A stretch of 26,891 nt of DNA from a virus, in the IMG/VR virus record IMGVR_UViG_3300044684_000375, positions 1 through 26,891 of that record; one strand, 5' to 3'. The position numbers and the translations under genes were made by a program. Positions 15,620-23,455 of this stretch are shown in pieces (position 1 is the stretch's first letter; each line of letters begins with the position of its first letter). The notes beneath the pieces are model-generated. The model saw only the letters and a list, made by a program, of their open reading frames with translations, made no database searches and was not told the DNA's origin.

Positions 15620-17454
15620 CACGATCCATCCAACGAGATAAAGAAGTCGCCCATGTCCGACGACTTGTTCAAATCGTTCTTCTTCCGCAGAGAGGCGTGA
15701 ACAGAGGATTCCCAATCTTCGTTGAATACGGGAGTATCCTCGTCCTCCGTCTCCGCGCTCGATTCGTCGTTCTTTTCCTGGATTACCTTCCCAGCGTGCT
15801 GCTCTTCGTCATCGAACGTCTTGGGAGCCCCCTGCGGAGTCTGCACAGCGTTTGGGCGGAACTCGACGGCCTGTTGCTGAGGTTGAGGCTGCTGCCCATT
15901 TCCAGGACCCCCGCCAGGCGCTCCAGGAGCCCCAAGGAGCCCTTGAGGAGGTTGCTGACCGCCAGGAGCGCCCTGAGCCCCTGCAGGAGCACCTTGGGGC
16001 GCTCCTTGCGCCTGCTGCTGCATTAGAGCGCGATTGCCCGTGAACACCGCATTGAGAATGATATCTCCACCCTCAATCGGCTCACGATCGTCTTCCTCAC
16101 GCACCTCGTTGACCGTCTTGTAGTTCTGCACCTCTTTCAGGCGCAGCTCGATAGCCTGCTCTTCCGACTTGGCGTCGAGACCAATAATCTCGATCTCATA
16201 GCGGTCATCGATCTCCCAGATGAGCTGGCGATTGAGAGTGGTAGCTATAAAGCGCAGAAGAGGACGAAGACCGCGGTCTTTGGAGAGCTTCTGTTGCGCC
16301 TCGTTGGTGGTCATGAACATCGGCTGTGACACACCGGCACCACCACGGAGGTCGAAGTTGATCTCGGACGGATCCATCTGGAAGCAGGCACAAGCGACTT
16401 TGATCAAATATTCAAGCCAAACTTGGTAGCCCATTTCCGTGTTACTCAGCTGGAGAGGGAACCACTCCACACCCTCTGCGTTGAGAACCGGCGTACGATG
16501 CGCGTTGGCAACGCCAGCCACTTGCATCGCCCACTGGCGACGAAACGCTTCCAGCTGCTGATTAGGAACGTTGCCTTTGACGTTGAGCAGACCTTTGATG
16601 GTTGCACCGTTGGAGAATTGACGCCTGTTCCATTCCTCCGCCCAAAGATGAGCGGTGATGGTGTTCAGCAGCATCTCCAATTCGGTGTACCCGTACCCAT
16701 ACACATCAATGTTGGCGCGTGGGTTGCGAACACAGAAAGCCAATTCGTCACTCGTGTACTCGTTGACGATCTTCCCATTCACAACCTGTGCATACTTGAC
16801 CGCCTTGCGGGCCTCCTGCACTGAAAGGGGCGTCCCTTTCTTATGCTTCGGATAGGCAATACGCATCGACGCCGATGGAGTAGCAGTGAACGACAGCAGC
16901 TTGCCAGGCTTGCCGTAATCCACCGGCATGCCACGCACCTTCTCGAAGGTGGCCTGGTCCCAGGTGAGTGAATCGCGTACGAACTTCTTGGCGAACATCT
17001 CCAAATCGTCGCGATCACGGTTGTACTCGACACCCGTGTTCAGCAGAAACTTCTGAAGCCTTGCGCAGCGGCGGCGATCACCCGCGCTCATCTTCTTACG
17101 TGTCTGCCAATCTCGTGGTAGCATTTTAAACCCAATGCTGTACTTATTGGGTTGTGGTTGCATAAACGAGATGACTTGTTGGATACGCGTCTGAATGATT
17201 GCGGCAATGACCGGGTCGCGCTCCGTCATTTGAAGGAGCGTGTCATACGTGACCACGCCTGGAGTCTGACGGTACCCGAGCCCCATCGAGTCGAGCATCT
17301 GGAACGGGTCAACGAACCATGACTTTGGTGCGGGCTCGTCCTTCTTTTTGCCCCAACCCACAGAACGCAGGTAGTCCATCGCCTCCTGCGCCTTCTGCAC
17401 GACAACAGGATCGCGGCTGCTAATATCAATAGATTCTGTGGTATCGGTTACCAT
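15619..17454 (-). CDS. Portal protein
   Basis: 611 aa, ATG, 3 nt after the stop of the 606-aa gene. Residues 60-480 have the portal pattern: T-E-R-D-P-V-I-A-A-I-I-Q-T-R (77-90), the helical F-V-R-D-S-L-T-W-D-Q-A-T-F-E-K region, Y-G-Y-G-Y-T-E-L-E-M-L-L near the middle, and F-Q-M-D-P-S-E-I-N-F-D followed by an N-E-A-Q-Q-K-L-S-K-D-R-G helix and the long stem helices, with S-K-x-L-R-P-type residues. Residues 478-528 form a Gly-Ala-Pro-Gln-rich tract and the last 70 residues are acidic. It forms the 12-mer ring at one capsid vertex for DNA passage. The long low-complexity tail is unusual. Confidence 0.85.
   Translation of the reverse strand: MVTDTTESIDISSRDPVVVQKAQEAMDYLRSVGWGKKKDEPAPKSWFVDPFQMLDSMGLGYRQTPGVVTYDTLLQMTERDPVIAAIIQTRIQQVISFMQPQPNKYSIGFKMLPRDWQTRKKMSAGDRRRCARLQKFLLNTGVEYNRDRDDLEMFAKKFVRDSLTWDQATFEKVRGMPVDYGKPGKLLSFTATPSASMRIAYPKHKKGTPLSVQEARKAVKYAQVVNGKIVNEYTSDELAFCVRNPRANIDVYGYGYTELEMLLNTITAHLWAEEWNRRQFSNGATIKGLLNVKGNVPNQQLEAFRRQWAMQVAGVANAHRTPVLNAEGVEWFPLQLSNTEMGYQVWLEYLIKVACACFQMDPSEINFDLRGGAGVSQPMFMTTNEAQQKLSKDRGLRPLLRFIATTLNRQLIWEIDDRYEIEIIGLDAKSEEQAIELRLKEVQNYKTVNEVREEDDREPIEGGDIILNAVFTGNRALMQQQAQGAPQGAPAGAQGAPGGQQPPQGLLGAPGAPGGGPGNGQQPQPQQQAVEFRPNAVQTPQGAPKTFDDEEQHAGKVIQEKNDESSAETEDEDTPVFNEDWESSVHASLRKKNDLNKSSDMGDFFISLDGS
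15871..16023 (-). other. Collagen-like/Gln-rich low-complexity tract in portal C-terminus
   Basis: Encodes portal residues 478-528, made almost wholly of Gln, Gly, Ala and Pro with repeated Q-G-A-P and G-A-P-G units. It lies after the conserved portal core and before an acidic tail. It is likely disordered and might contact DNA or internal proteins; role inferred. Confidence 0.7.
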
Positions 17455-17457
17455 CGG

Positions 17458-19278
17458 TTAGTGCCTCGCCAACTCACCCGGCAAAACCGGCTTGTAGGGA
17501 CCGCTATTTGGAGACGGTGGCATGTTCGGCGTTGGCTTCGGCGGTTGGGGCGGAGGGGTTGGCGCAACACCACCGATGGTGTCTCCATCTCCCGTCTTCG
17601 TACGAGCCTTGCCCGCTTTTTTGTTACCACGCCCTTTGCTGAACAGCTCTGCGAACGACTTCTTCGCCTTCTTCTTCGACTTTCCCGCCACAGGAGCTTG
17701 GGCAGTCTTGGGCTGATTAGGTGGAGGGGGCCGCGGACTGGGAGGTGGATCGTCCGCACGAATCGGCTTCTGTCCTGACGGGTGGTACCAATCCTTGCGC
17801 AACTCATCACCCTTGAACAGGTCAGCAAACGTCCGCACCTCTGACTTGATCGAGTCAGCCTGCTTGTAGGCTTTCGCGCGCTTCTTGGCGTTATCTTGCC
17901 GATGACGCGCAAGCTTCAATTCCAACTTGCGCTTCTCGTGAGCGATACGGTCGCGCTTCAGCCAAAGCTTGTCGTAGCCGTCTTCAGCCGGTGCGGGCTT
18001 GGGCGTCGCCGCTTCCTTCTCACGCTTCTTCAATCGCATCTCATCGAGCGCAAGATCACGCTCACACAAGGCCACAGCATGGTCGAAAAATGGTGTGTCC
18101 TGAAACTGCGACAACCAATCTTCCCCATACATCGCCTTGTTGAGAGCGTCGATCTCCTTCGGCGTCCGCTCAGCTTTGGCCAACAGCGCGTCAACTTTCT
18201 CTCGTGACATCGAGCGATGAACAGTCGCCTCTTGACCACGCTTGTGTGTCGGCTGGTGAAGAACAGGAGACCCGATCTTCCGTCGCCAATTTCGCTCGTG
18301 CGGATTGATGTGCTCGTCATCTTCCGGCGAATGCCAGCCCACCATTTGCTTGATCTTGTCGTGGTGCTCGTCCACCCACTTCGTAGTCTTCGAGCGATGC
18401 TTCAGCTTCTTGAGCTTCTGCATATGCTCGTGGGCGATCTCCATTGCCGCATGAGACGCTTCGGAGTTGCCGTTGTGGTGATGCAGAAAGGCCGCCACGT
18501 GACCATGCTTCGACGCCAACGCGTGATCTTCACCGTGCTTGGAATGCTTGGCGTTGTGATGCCAGTTGTGCATCACCTTGTGGGCCTGGGCAGCCATGTG
18601 CTGCACCTTTGACGTGTACACAGGCTTGCCCGTCTTGGTGTAGTAGGCAATTCTGCCACCACGAGAACCAGGACCACGGCTAGACTTCTCCATAAGGTCG
18701 TCGAACGCGGACCCGAGCAACGCTACGACCGCCTCTTCGGAATAGGCGAAGCGGAAACGCGGAGAGAGGTTGGCATACAGTTCGTGGACTACACGCGGGT
18801 TGAATGGCTTGTCGCATCCGCACGACCCACCCTTCACAAGGCTCGCCAACGAACGATTGACCGTCCCGCTCGTGGGTCCAATTGCGTGAACACTACAATT
18901 GGAGGCGGACTTTGCCATATGGGCTTGAGCAGCACTTGACAAGACCGCCGCGAGCTGTGGCGCCTCGTCACCCAAGAACTCGATGGGCGTGGCACCCAAA
19001 CTGGTATTGTTGGCCGTCTTGTCGTGGCCCGCCACAACCTGAGCTGCCCCAACCGTAGGACCAGCGCCAGGCGTACCCGGCTTGAGCTGTGCCAGTGGTG
19101 CATAACCCAGATGTGGCTCGCTTCCATCACCGCAAGAGGACGGCATCAGCGCCGTCAGGCAAACGCTCTTGTTGGTCTCGTAGTGAAGGCAGCCATGGCA
19201 CTTCTTGTTCCACGGAACCACACGAGCCATGAAATTCGTGCTGCTGGCCGTCGCGGTGTCTGAAGACTTGCTGTTCAT
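17458..19278 (-). CDS. 606-aa Cys/His-rich protein encoded before the portal
   Basis: Start set at the ATG at 19278, with AAGGAG 6 nt upstream; the frame is open to 19362 but crosses the previous gene. Features: N-terminal Cys group C-H-G-C (27, 30), C40 and S-S-C-G-D-G (C49), a pattern that could hold zinc; S-C-G-C (152-155); the shared motif R-G-P-G-S-R-G-G-R-I-A-Y-Y-T-K-T-G-K-P (201-219); a strongly His-rich segment (227-330, e.g. H-N-W-H-H-N-A-K-H); a Lys/Arg-rich coiled-coil-like part (425-500); and a Pro-rich tail. It may be an internal virion or portal-associated protein. No named family. Confidence 0.6.
   Translation of the reverse strand: MNSKSSDTATASSTNFMARVVPWNKKCHGCLHYETNKSVCLTALMPSSCGDGSEPHLGYAPLAQLKPGTPGAGPTVGAAQVVAGHDKTANNTSLGATPIEFLGDEAPQLAAVLSSAAQAHMAKSASNCSVHAIGPTSGTVNRSLASLVKGGSCGCDKPFNPRVVHELYANLSPRFRFAYSEEAVVALLGSAFDDLMEKSSRGPGSRGGRIAYYTKTGKPVYTSKVQHMAAQAHKVMHNWHHNAKHSKHGEDHALASKHGHVAAFLHHHNGNSEASHAAMEIAHEHMQKLKKLKHRSKTTKWVDEHHDKIKQMVGWHSPEDDEHINPHERNWRRKIGSPVLHQPTHKRGQEATVHRSMSREKVDALLAKAERTPKEIDALNKAMYGEDWLSQFQDTPFFDHAVALCERDLALDEMRLKKREKEAATPKPAPAEDGYDKLWLKRDRIAHEKRKLELKLARHRQDNAKKRAKAYKQADSIKSEVRTFADLFKGDELRKDWYHPSGQKPIRADDPPPSPRPPPPNQPKTAQAPVAGKSKKKAKKSFAELFSKGRGNKKAGKARTKTGDGDTIGGVAPTPPPQPPKPTPNMPPSPNSGPYKPVLPGELARH
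18616..18669 (-). repeat. Short coding motif shared with helicase (copy in 606-aa protein)
   Basis: Encodes G-S-R-G-G-R-I-A-Y-Y-T-K-T-G-K-P-V-Y. The other copy is at 11958-12011 in the SNF2 helicase; 19 bp are identical at DNA level (18654-18672 here). Confidence 0.75.
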
Positions 19279-19295
19279 AGCGGGCTCCTTTGTCT

Positions 19296-19751
19296 CTACG
19301 CCGCGAAGACCACCGTCACGTTTGCCGGTGCTCCGTTGAGAGGTGTTGGATTCTGTATCCACAAGTCCAATCCGGCAGTCAGAGCAGTCCTGAGGGTGAG
19401 CTGTGCTTTGTTCGGAGGAAGAAGCTGCCCTGGCGTTGGAGCGGGAACTTGTTGTTGCTGAGGAACGATGGGGATGGGAGTCGCGCCAACAGGATTGCCG
19501 TTTGTTGAATTCAGCAGAATATTGATCTGCGTGTCTGTCTCGATATAGAGATACGTGGGTGCCACGCCGTCAAACGAGACACGCTGGTAAGCGCCGCTCG
19601 GACCCACAGCAGGAAGGACGAGATTCTTCGGCGCCCCCTGAGCCACATTCGAGTCGTCCATCACATACGGATTCAGACGATTGTCGAACGTGACCTCTTC
19701 GAGACCCGAGTCTATTGAGAGCGTGAAGGTCGATTTGATATAGACGCGCAT
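19296..19751 (-). CDS. Beta-rich small structural protein (decoration/fibre candidate)
   Basis: 151 aa, ATG with AGTAGGAGG 5 nt upstream; the upstream gene's stop (TAG) lies inside this Shine-Dalgarno. N-terminal beta part (V-Y-I-K-S-T-F-T-L-S-I) and Y-L-Y-I-E-T-D-T-Q-I-N-I-L-L-N-S, then a Pro/Gln linker (I-V-P-Q-Q-Q-Q-V-P-A-P-T-P) and a final N-V-T-V-V-F-A-A strand. It lacks charged clusters. Probably a virion component; no family named. Confidence 0.55.
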   Translation of the reverse strand: MRVYIKSTFTLSIDSGLEEVTFDNRLNPYVMDDSNVAQGAPKNLVLPAVGPSGAYQRVSFDGVAPTYLYIETDTQINILLNSTNGNPVGATPIPIVPQQQQVPAPTPGQLLPPNKAQLTLRTALTAGLDLWIQNPTPLNGAPANVTVVFAA

Positions 19752-19760
19752 GGGCGCCTC

Positions 19761-19964
19761 CTACTTGATCAAGTCGTTGTCGTCGATCACCTTCTTCGTC
19801 ATCTCGTCACCCTGCCTCATCGTCCCATTTCCGCACTGAGGACAAGACGCACCAGCCTTGGCCAACATACGCGCCCCACAACGCGGGCAGCTCTGCTCAT
19901 AATCAGCCTGGCGTGGTAACGACGGGTGGCGGGAAGGGTGCTTCGGCGTCAGCTCTCTCGGCAT
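19761..19964 (-). CDS. Zinc-ribbon small protein
   Basis: 67 aa from the ATG at 19964 (AAGGAAAAG upstream), overlapping the preceding gene by 62 bp; a longer open frame to 20012 is less likely. The C-terminal half has C-P-R-C-G (C26, C29) and C-P-Q-C-G (C41, C44), a classical four-Cys zinc ribbon. It may bind nucleic acid or another protein. The start is uncertain because the frame's only ATG codons lie inside the upstream gene. Confidence 0.55.
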   Translation of the reverse strand: MPRELTPKHPSRHPSLPRQADYEQSCPRCGARMLAKAGASCPQCGNGTMRQGDEMTKKVIDDNDLIK

Positions 19965-20202
19965 CTTTCTTTTCCTTCTCAGCCCGACGAGCGGCAGCCT
20001 CTGCCTCGTCAAACTGCTTGTTCAGTTTTTCTTCAGGATCTTCGCGCTCTTTGAGGAGGTCTCTGGCAGTGATAGTACCGGGATACGCGGAAAGACGCAA
20101 TTGCTCCGCGATTTTGCGGTCCTGCTCTTGCTTTCGCTCGAACTCTTCCAGCTCTGCCTGCTGAGCTTTCTGTACGAGGTCCATGAATGGGAGGTTGGCC
20201 AT
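19903..20202 (-). CDS. Small charged helical protein
   Basis: 99 aa, ATG with GAGGA upstream, 4 nt after the ParB-like stop. Almost all helix-forming, with Lys/Glu/Arg/Gln repeats (A-E-L-E-E-F-E-R-K-Q-E-Q-D-R-K and A-A-A-R-R-A-E-K-E-K-K-D-A), a likely coiled coil, and a Pro-rich end. No family recognised. It overlaps the zinc-ribbon gene, so the pair may be coupled. Confidence 0.55.
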   Translation of the reverse strand: MANLPFMDLVQKAQQAELEEFERKQEQDRKIAEQLRLSAYPGTITARDLLKEREDPEEKLNKQFDEAEAAARRAEKEKKDAERADAEAPFPPPVVTTPG

Positions 20203-20206
20203 CTGT

Positions 20207-21040
20207 TCAGTCCTCCGTCTCTTTTCGACGCTTCCGCCGCCTACGTTCGCTGCGTGCGCTTAGCGCTTTCATTGCTGTGTCACGACCACCAAATATTGAT
20301 TTCAACGGCGTCTGGGCGCTCCCCACAGCCATGAACTCCAACGCCCGACCACGGATGTTTCGTCCTTCCAGGCGCGAGCTGATACGTCCAATCTCTGCCT
20401 CTACCAGCTCGGCGACCTCTGGAGGAACACGGAACTCCATCTTGACCCACTCACCATGTTCGTCGTCTTCGGCCTCAGGAGCTTCCTCATCAGGTTGCCC
20501 GTGAATCATCACGTCATCGAGACGGATGTTCTGGGCCTGCATCATGGTCTCCATATCCTCAGCGGTGTGAGGCAGCTGCTCTTCCAGCTCCGTAAGAGAC
20601 ATCCCGTAACCGTGAACAAGCTTCTTGAGGTAGTGAGCGTATTTCTTGGGGTCATTCGAGCCGCGGTTGTGGTTGAGCTGATCCGTCAGCAGCATTGAAA
20701 TGCGTGTGTTAACACGCAAAACCAGCACAGGTGCTTTGTCGTACCCAAGCTCGGTCAAAATACGCTGACGGTGCTCACCATCAATGATCTGCCACTTCCC
20801 TTGGGCGCGAAGCTTCTTCTTTGGGTGAGGCCGGACCACCAATGGTGGTAGCTTCTCCAGTCCCACTTTCTTTATCAGTTTTTTGATACCACGTTTAGTC
20901 TTCGCGTACTCCTCATCCGTCATCGTGTTCGGATTCCACGTGTTCGGAATGAGGTCGTCGAGTGGCAACAAGGGAGTATCCGGTGCAGTGACCTCGTCTG
21001 GTGTCTCGGGTGATTCTTTCCGCTTATGCAGTTTCACCAC
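20207..21040 (-). CDS. ParB-like nuclease/CTPase-fold domain protein
   Basis: 277 aa from a GTG (GTGAGA a few nt upstream; the upstream TGA lies at 21047-21049). Residues 24-36 (L-L-P-L-D-D-L-I-P-N-T-W-N) and W-Q-I-I-D-G-E-H-R-Q-R-I-L (83-95) show the ParB N-terminal domain with its G-E-H-R-Q box, and L-N-H-N-R-G-S-N-D-P-K-K-Y follows. The end has V-K-M-E-F-R-V-P-P-E-V-A and R-N-I-R-G-R-A-L-E-F, seen in phage ParB-domain proteins. It likely binds DNA or nucleotides. Phages often encode such a protein just before the terminase/portal genes; here it is the closest candidate to a packaging-initiation protein, but a large terminase gene is not in the window. Segregation is less likely without ParA. 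Confidence 0.7.
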   Translation of the reverse strand: MVKLHKRKESPETPDEVTAPDTPLLPLDDLIPNTWNPNTMTDEEYAKTKRGIKKLIKKVGLEKLPPLVVRPHPKKKLRAQGKWQIIDGEHRQRILTELGYDKAPVLVLRVNTRISMLLTDQLNHNRGSNDPKKYAHYLKKLVHGYGMSLTELEEQLPHTAEDMETMMQAQNIRLDDVMIHGQPDEEAPEAEDDEHGEWVKMEFRVPPEVAELVEAEIGRISSRLEGRNIRGRALEFMAVGSAQTPLKSIFGGRDTAMKALSARSERRRRKRRKETED

Positions 21041-21046
21041 GACATC

Positions 21047-22156
21047 TCACTTTCGCTTGGCGTACGTCTCTACCGTTGTGCGGAACGCTTTCTGGTTGAG
21101 GTAGTACAACTCCTCTTTGGCCTTATGGTCCATTTTCACAACCCGACTATCCTCGAACAGCTGCTTTCCGTGGCCTGCAAGACGGAAGGGGTTTGCGCTC
21201 ACGAAAAACAACTCACGCTCGGGAAGATACTTCCGAATGTTGTGGATGAACCGAGCCGTGGCCATTCCCACAAACCAAAACGGAAACTCCTTTGGCATTA
21301 TCGTGTCCCAACGAGACACGGAACTGATGAAGGAGATCATCCGCTCATCTGTCGTCAAGAACTGTGCGTTGAAAATAGCTTGCTTGATGGCCATTCCTGA
21401 GGACTTACCGTACGCATCCAAAGAGAGACCGGGAATTGACGGTAACACAGTCCAGTGAGGCTTCCCTCTCATGATGCCATACATCGTCCGCAGAAAAGAC
21501 CACATGTTGTGCATGTTGCCAGACGTGTGGTACGTCGAGAAAATCAGTGGTGCCCAATAATCAAGGCCCACCTGCTTGTAGGCCTCGTCCCCGAACATCT
21601 CATGCTCCCACGCCTGCTCCAGACGATGATCGCGCATAGCGGTCACCAGCATCAGTTTCTGATGTGGTAGGAGTCGCAAGTAGTCTTTGAGGTCTTTGGA
21701 AAACCAACCTCGCGGCCCCCACACGTCGATAAGTGTGGCCGCAATAATGTCGAACTCGGGAAGGAACGGAGAACCCTTCGTCTGCTTGACACCACCACCG
21801 CGAGCCATCAACACAGCGTGGCTCTTCGCCTCAATACGCTTCCGTGGGGTAAATTTGTACTCAGGACGTGCCCAATCCGTAGACCCGTTGAGCACGAGGT
21901 TCATCATCGTTCCCTGCAGCGGTGCTTTGATGCATATAGCCGGTGCACGGACCTTGTAGCCGGCGCAAACGTCGCACTCTTTGAAGCAGATGCTCTGTGT
22001 ACACGTTTTTAGTTTCTCAGCGTTGCACCCACCGCAAGGTCCGCCGTTTTTCTTGTACGCAGGGCAATGAGTGCAACGATCAGGACGTGACGCGCAAGTG
22101 AGGGCCTTCCGCTCATTCACGTCCTGAAGCACGGTCAACTGTGGAAGCTTGATCAT
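21047..22156 (-). CDS. Cys-rich 369-aa protein of unknown function (possible DUF4417 relative)
   Basis: ATG directly after the TAG of the basic protein (TAGATG). The first 75 residues hold ten Cys (21, 28, 31, 41, 44, 52, 57, 61, 64, 75), e.g. C-T-H-C, C-G-G-C and C-D-V-C, which suggests zinc or an iron-sulfur cluster. The rest is an alpha/beta part with A-R-G-G-G-V-K-Q-T-K-G-S-P-F (117-130), L-E-Q-A-W-E-H-E-M, then Y-W-A-P-L-I-F-S-T-Y-H-T-S-G-N-M-H-N-M-W, which resembles the S-x-Y and N-x-W/Y segments I know from DUF4417 proteins. The similarity is weak and by eye. It has no assigned role. Confidence 0.5.
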   Translation of the reverse strand: MIKLPQLTVLQDVNERKALTCASRPDRCTHCPAYKKNGGPCGGCNAEKLKTCTQSICFKECDVCAGYKVRAPAICIKAPLQGTMMNLVLNGSTDWARPEYKFTPRKRIEAKSHAVLMARGGGVKQTKGSPFLPEFDIIAATLIDVWGPRGWFSKDLKDYLRLLPHQKLMLVTAMRDHRLEQAWEHEMFGDEAYKQVGLDYWAPLIFSTYHTSGNMHNMWSFLRTMYGIMRGKPHWTVLPSIPGLSLDAYGKSSGMAIKQAIFNAQFLTTDERMISFISSVSRWDTIMPKEFPFWFVGMATARFIHNIRKYLPERELFFVSANPFRLAGHGKQLFEDSRVVKMDHKAKEELYYLNQKAFRTTVETYAKRK

Positions 22157-22384
22157 CTAGTGATGCTTCTCAGGCTTCTTCGCACGAAGAACCCGCTTCT
22201 GGGTTTTGCGTGGTAGCATTCCGAAGATACCGCTCAAACGCTCTGCGCGCGTCGGACCCCCAGTACGGGTCTTCACGCGCTTGAGCGCCCCTCCTGTCTT
22301 CTTCTTGCGGCGCTTTGGTCCAGCAGCCTGCCCACCCGTCTTTCGACGAGCGAGGTTTGGTGGGACCTTGAGTTTCTTCGCCAT
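22157..22384 (-). CDS. Very basic 75-aa protein with three TGG units
   Basis: ATG with GGAGG 8 nt upstream. Nearly a third of residues are Lys or Arg. Three TGG units occur at residues 16-18, 30-32 and 41-43, each preceded by basic residues (R-R-K-T-G-G, K-K-K-T-G-G, K-T-R-T-G-G). A DNA-binding or capsid-internal role is inferred from charge. It is the first gene of the leftward operon after the UUCG terminator. Confidence 0.65.
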   Translation of the reverse strand: MAKKLKVPPNLARRKTGGQAAGPKRRKKKTGGALKRVKTRTGGPTRAERLSGIFGMLPRKTQKRVLRAKKPEKHH

Positions 22385-22472
22385 AAGGTAGGCCTCCGTC
22401 GAACGTCGGGCACTGCTTCTGCCAGACTAGACGAAAAGCACCACGAAAACAATGGGGTGGACTTGGGAAGGG

Positions 22473-22504
22473 TTAAAACGAAAAGGCCAGCTCGAAAGCT
22501 GGCC
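22473..22504 (-). terminator. Strong intrinsic terminator with UUCG tetraloop
   Basis: On the minus strand: stem GGCCAGCT, loop TTCG, stem AGCTGGCC, then TTTTCGTTTT. This is a textbook rho-independent terminator lying 46 nt after the stop of the signal-peptide protein. It separates the lysis/accessory block from the packaging and head operon. A promoter for the basic protein should lie between here and 22384; a weak TTGTTT-17-TAGTCT match sits there. Confidence 0.9.
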
Positions 22505-22549
22505 CCTTCACTGCCGCCAGCCTTACCAGCTGACGCTATGTGGGCAACG

Positions 22550-22894
22550 CTAATCCACCACGAAAAACGGCTGTCTCGCGCTGCGCGCCAGGTCCGTCAA
22601 GACCTCGGTATCGCTGTAGTCGACATAGCTCAAAGTCAACTGCGAGGCACGGTCAGCATCGAGGCGGACCCTGACCAGCTCCTCACTGGCGTCGCAGTAA
22701 GCGACGATCTCGCTGTCAACGTAGGCGCTGATGTCGAATTCGAGCCCCACCACGGGACTCGTGACGACGCCGACGGCGACTTGGGTATTCGGTACCATCA
22801 TCGTTTGGAAGGCGGGCTGGGGCGGCGGGGCAGTGGACTGGTGGGCTGACATCAGCAGTAAGCTGAGGCCAGCCGCTGCGAGAAGGAACTTCAT
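22550..22894 (-). CDS. Secreted 114-aa protein with signal peptide
   Basis: Start set at the second ATG (22894) because GGAGG lies 5 nt before it; an ATG 12 nt earlier is possible. Residues 1-22 (K-F-L-L-A-A-A-G-L-S-L-L-L then H-Q-S-T-A) form a typical Sec signal peptide without lipobox. The mature part is small and beta-rich (F-D-I-S-A-Y-V-D-S-E-I-V-A-Y and L-T-L-S-Y-V-D-Y-S-D). It would act in the host envelope, perhaps in lysis, superinfection exclusion or as a carried fitness gene. No family recognised. It is followed by the strong terminator. Confidence 0.6.
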   Translation of the reverse strand: MKFLLAAAGLSLLLMSAHQSTAPPPQPAFQTMMVPNTQVAVGVVTSPVVGLEFDISAYVDSEIVAYCDASEELVRVRLDADRASQLTLSYVDYSDTEVLTDLARSARQPFFVVD

Positions 22895-22976
22895 CAGAGC
22901 CTCCATCGTTTCGCTACACCGTCAAGGACGGCTTCACAGAACTAAGAGGTACCACAAAAGCAAACATCGATGCAAA

Positions 22977-23453
22977 CTATTTCGTGACGACTTGGATGAG
23001 GTTTTCTTCACCGCCCGTCTGCCTGCTCTCGATTTTGATTTGGTGGCCATGCTCGGCGTGGATTTTCATCAGCTCTCCAGCCGGGTCCTCACCACGCTGG
23101 ACAGCCTTGATAAGGCGCCACTCCACCTTGTTGCGGAATTTCTGGTAGCGCTCGATCGCGCATTGGCATGGCGTCATCTCACGATGGGGCCGTGATGCCT
23201 CGAACACCTTTCCATCCGGTGTCTGAACGCGCTCCGTGCGAGATGAGCGTGTCCACACAAATCCTCGGCCCTCACAGCATCGCTTCTTCTTTTCCTGTGC
23301 CCACACTTTTGGGTCAATCGCGATGCCATATTCGTCGTGGGTGAAGATTTCGACAGCCTTTCCCTCCTCCAGGGTGATGGTGTGTTTCTCCATCGGCTTA
23401 CCGAACTTCTTCACCACTAGGCTTTCGTGTAATGCTTCAGCTAGGAGGTCCAC
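22977..23453 (-). CDS. 158-aa protein with paired Cys motifs
   Basis: GTG start 2 nt after the TGA of the lysin gene; a frame open to 23507 overlaps that gene and an ATG at 23393 is a further option. Contains R-C-C-E-G-R-G-F (C59, C60) and T-P-C-Q-C-A (C96, C98), similar to short CxxC/CxGxG zinc-binding segments of phage proteins. C-terminus is helical (E-R-Y-Q-K-F-R-N-K-V-E-W-R-L). Role unknown. Confidence 0.55.
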   Translation of the reverse strand: MDLLAEALHESLVVKKFGKPMEKHTITLEEGKAVEIFTHDEYGIAIDPKVWAQEKKKRCCEGRGFVWTRSSRTERVQTPDGKVFEASRPHREMTPCQCAIERYQKFRNKVEWRLIKAVQRGEDPAGELMKIHAEHGHQIKIESRQTGGEENLIQVVTK

Positions 23454-23455
23454 GG

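Noticed and set aside
15620-15715. N-terminal extension of the endonuclease-like protein
   Set aside because: Lies inside the portal gene; family proteins begin near M-R-V-G-A-K-F.
22485-22504. Hairpin considered as a bidirectional terminator or attachment site
   Set aside because: A U tract follows only on the minus strand, and no duplicated core or integrase gene was seen.
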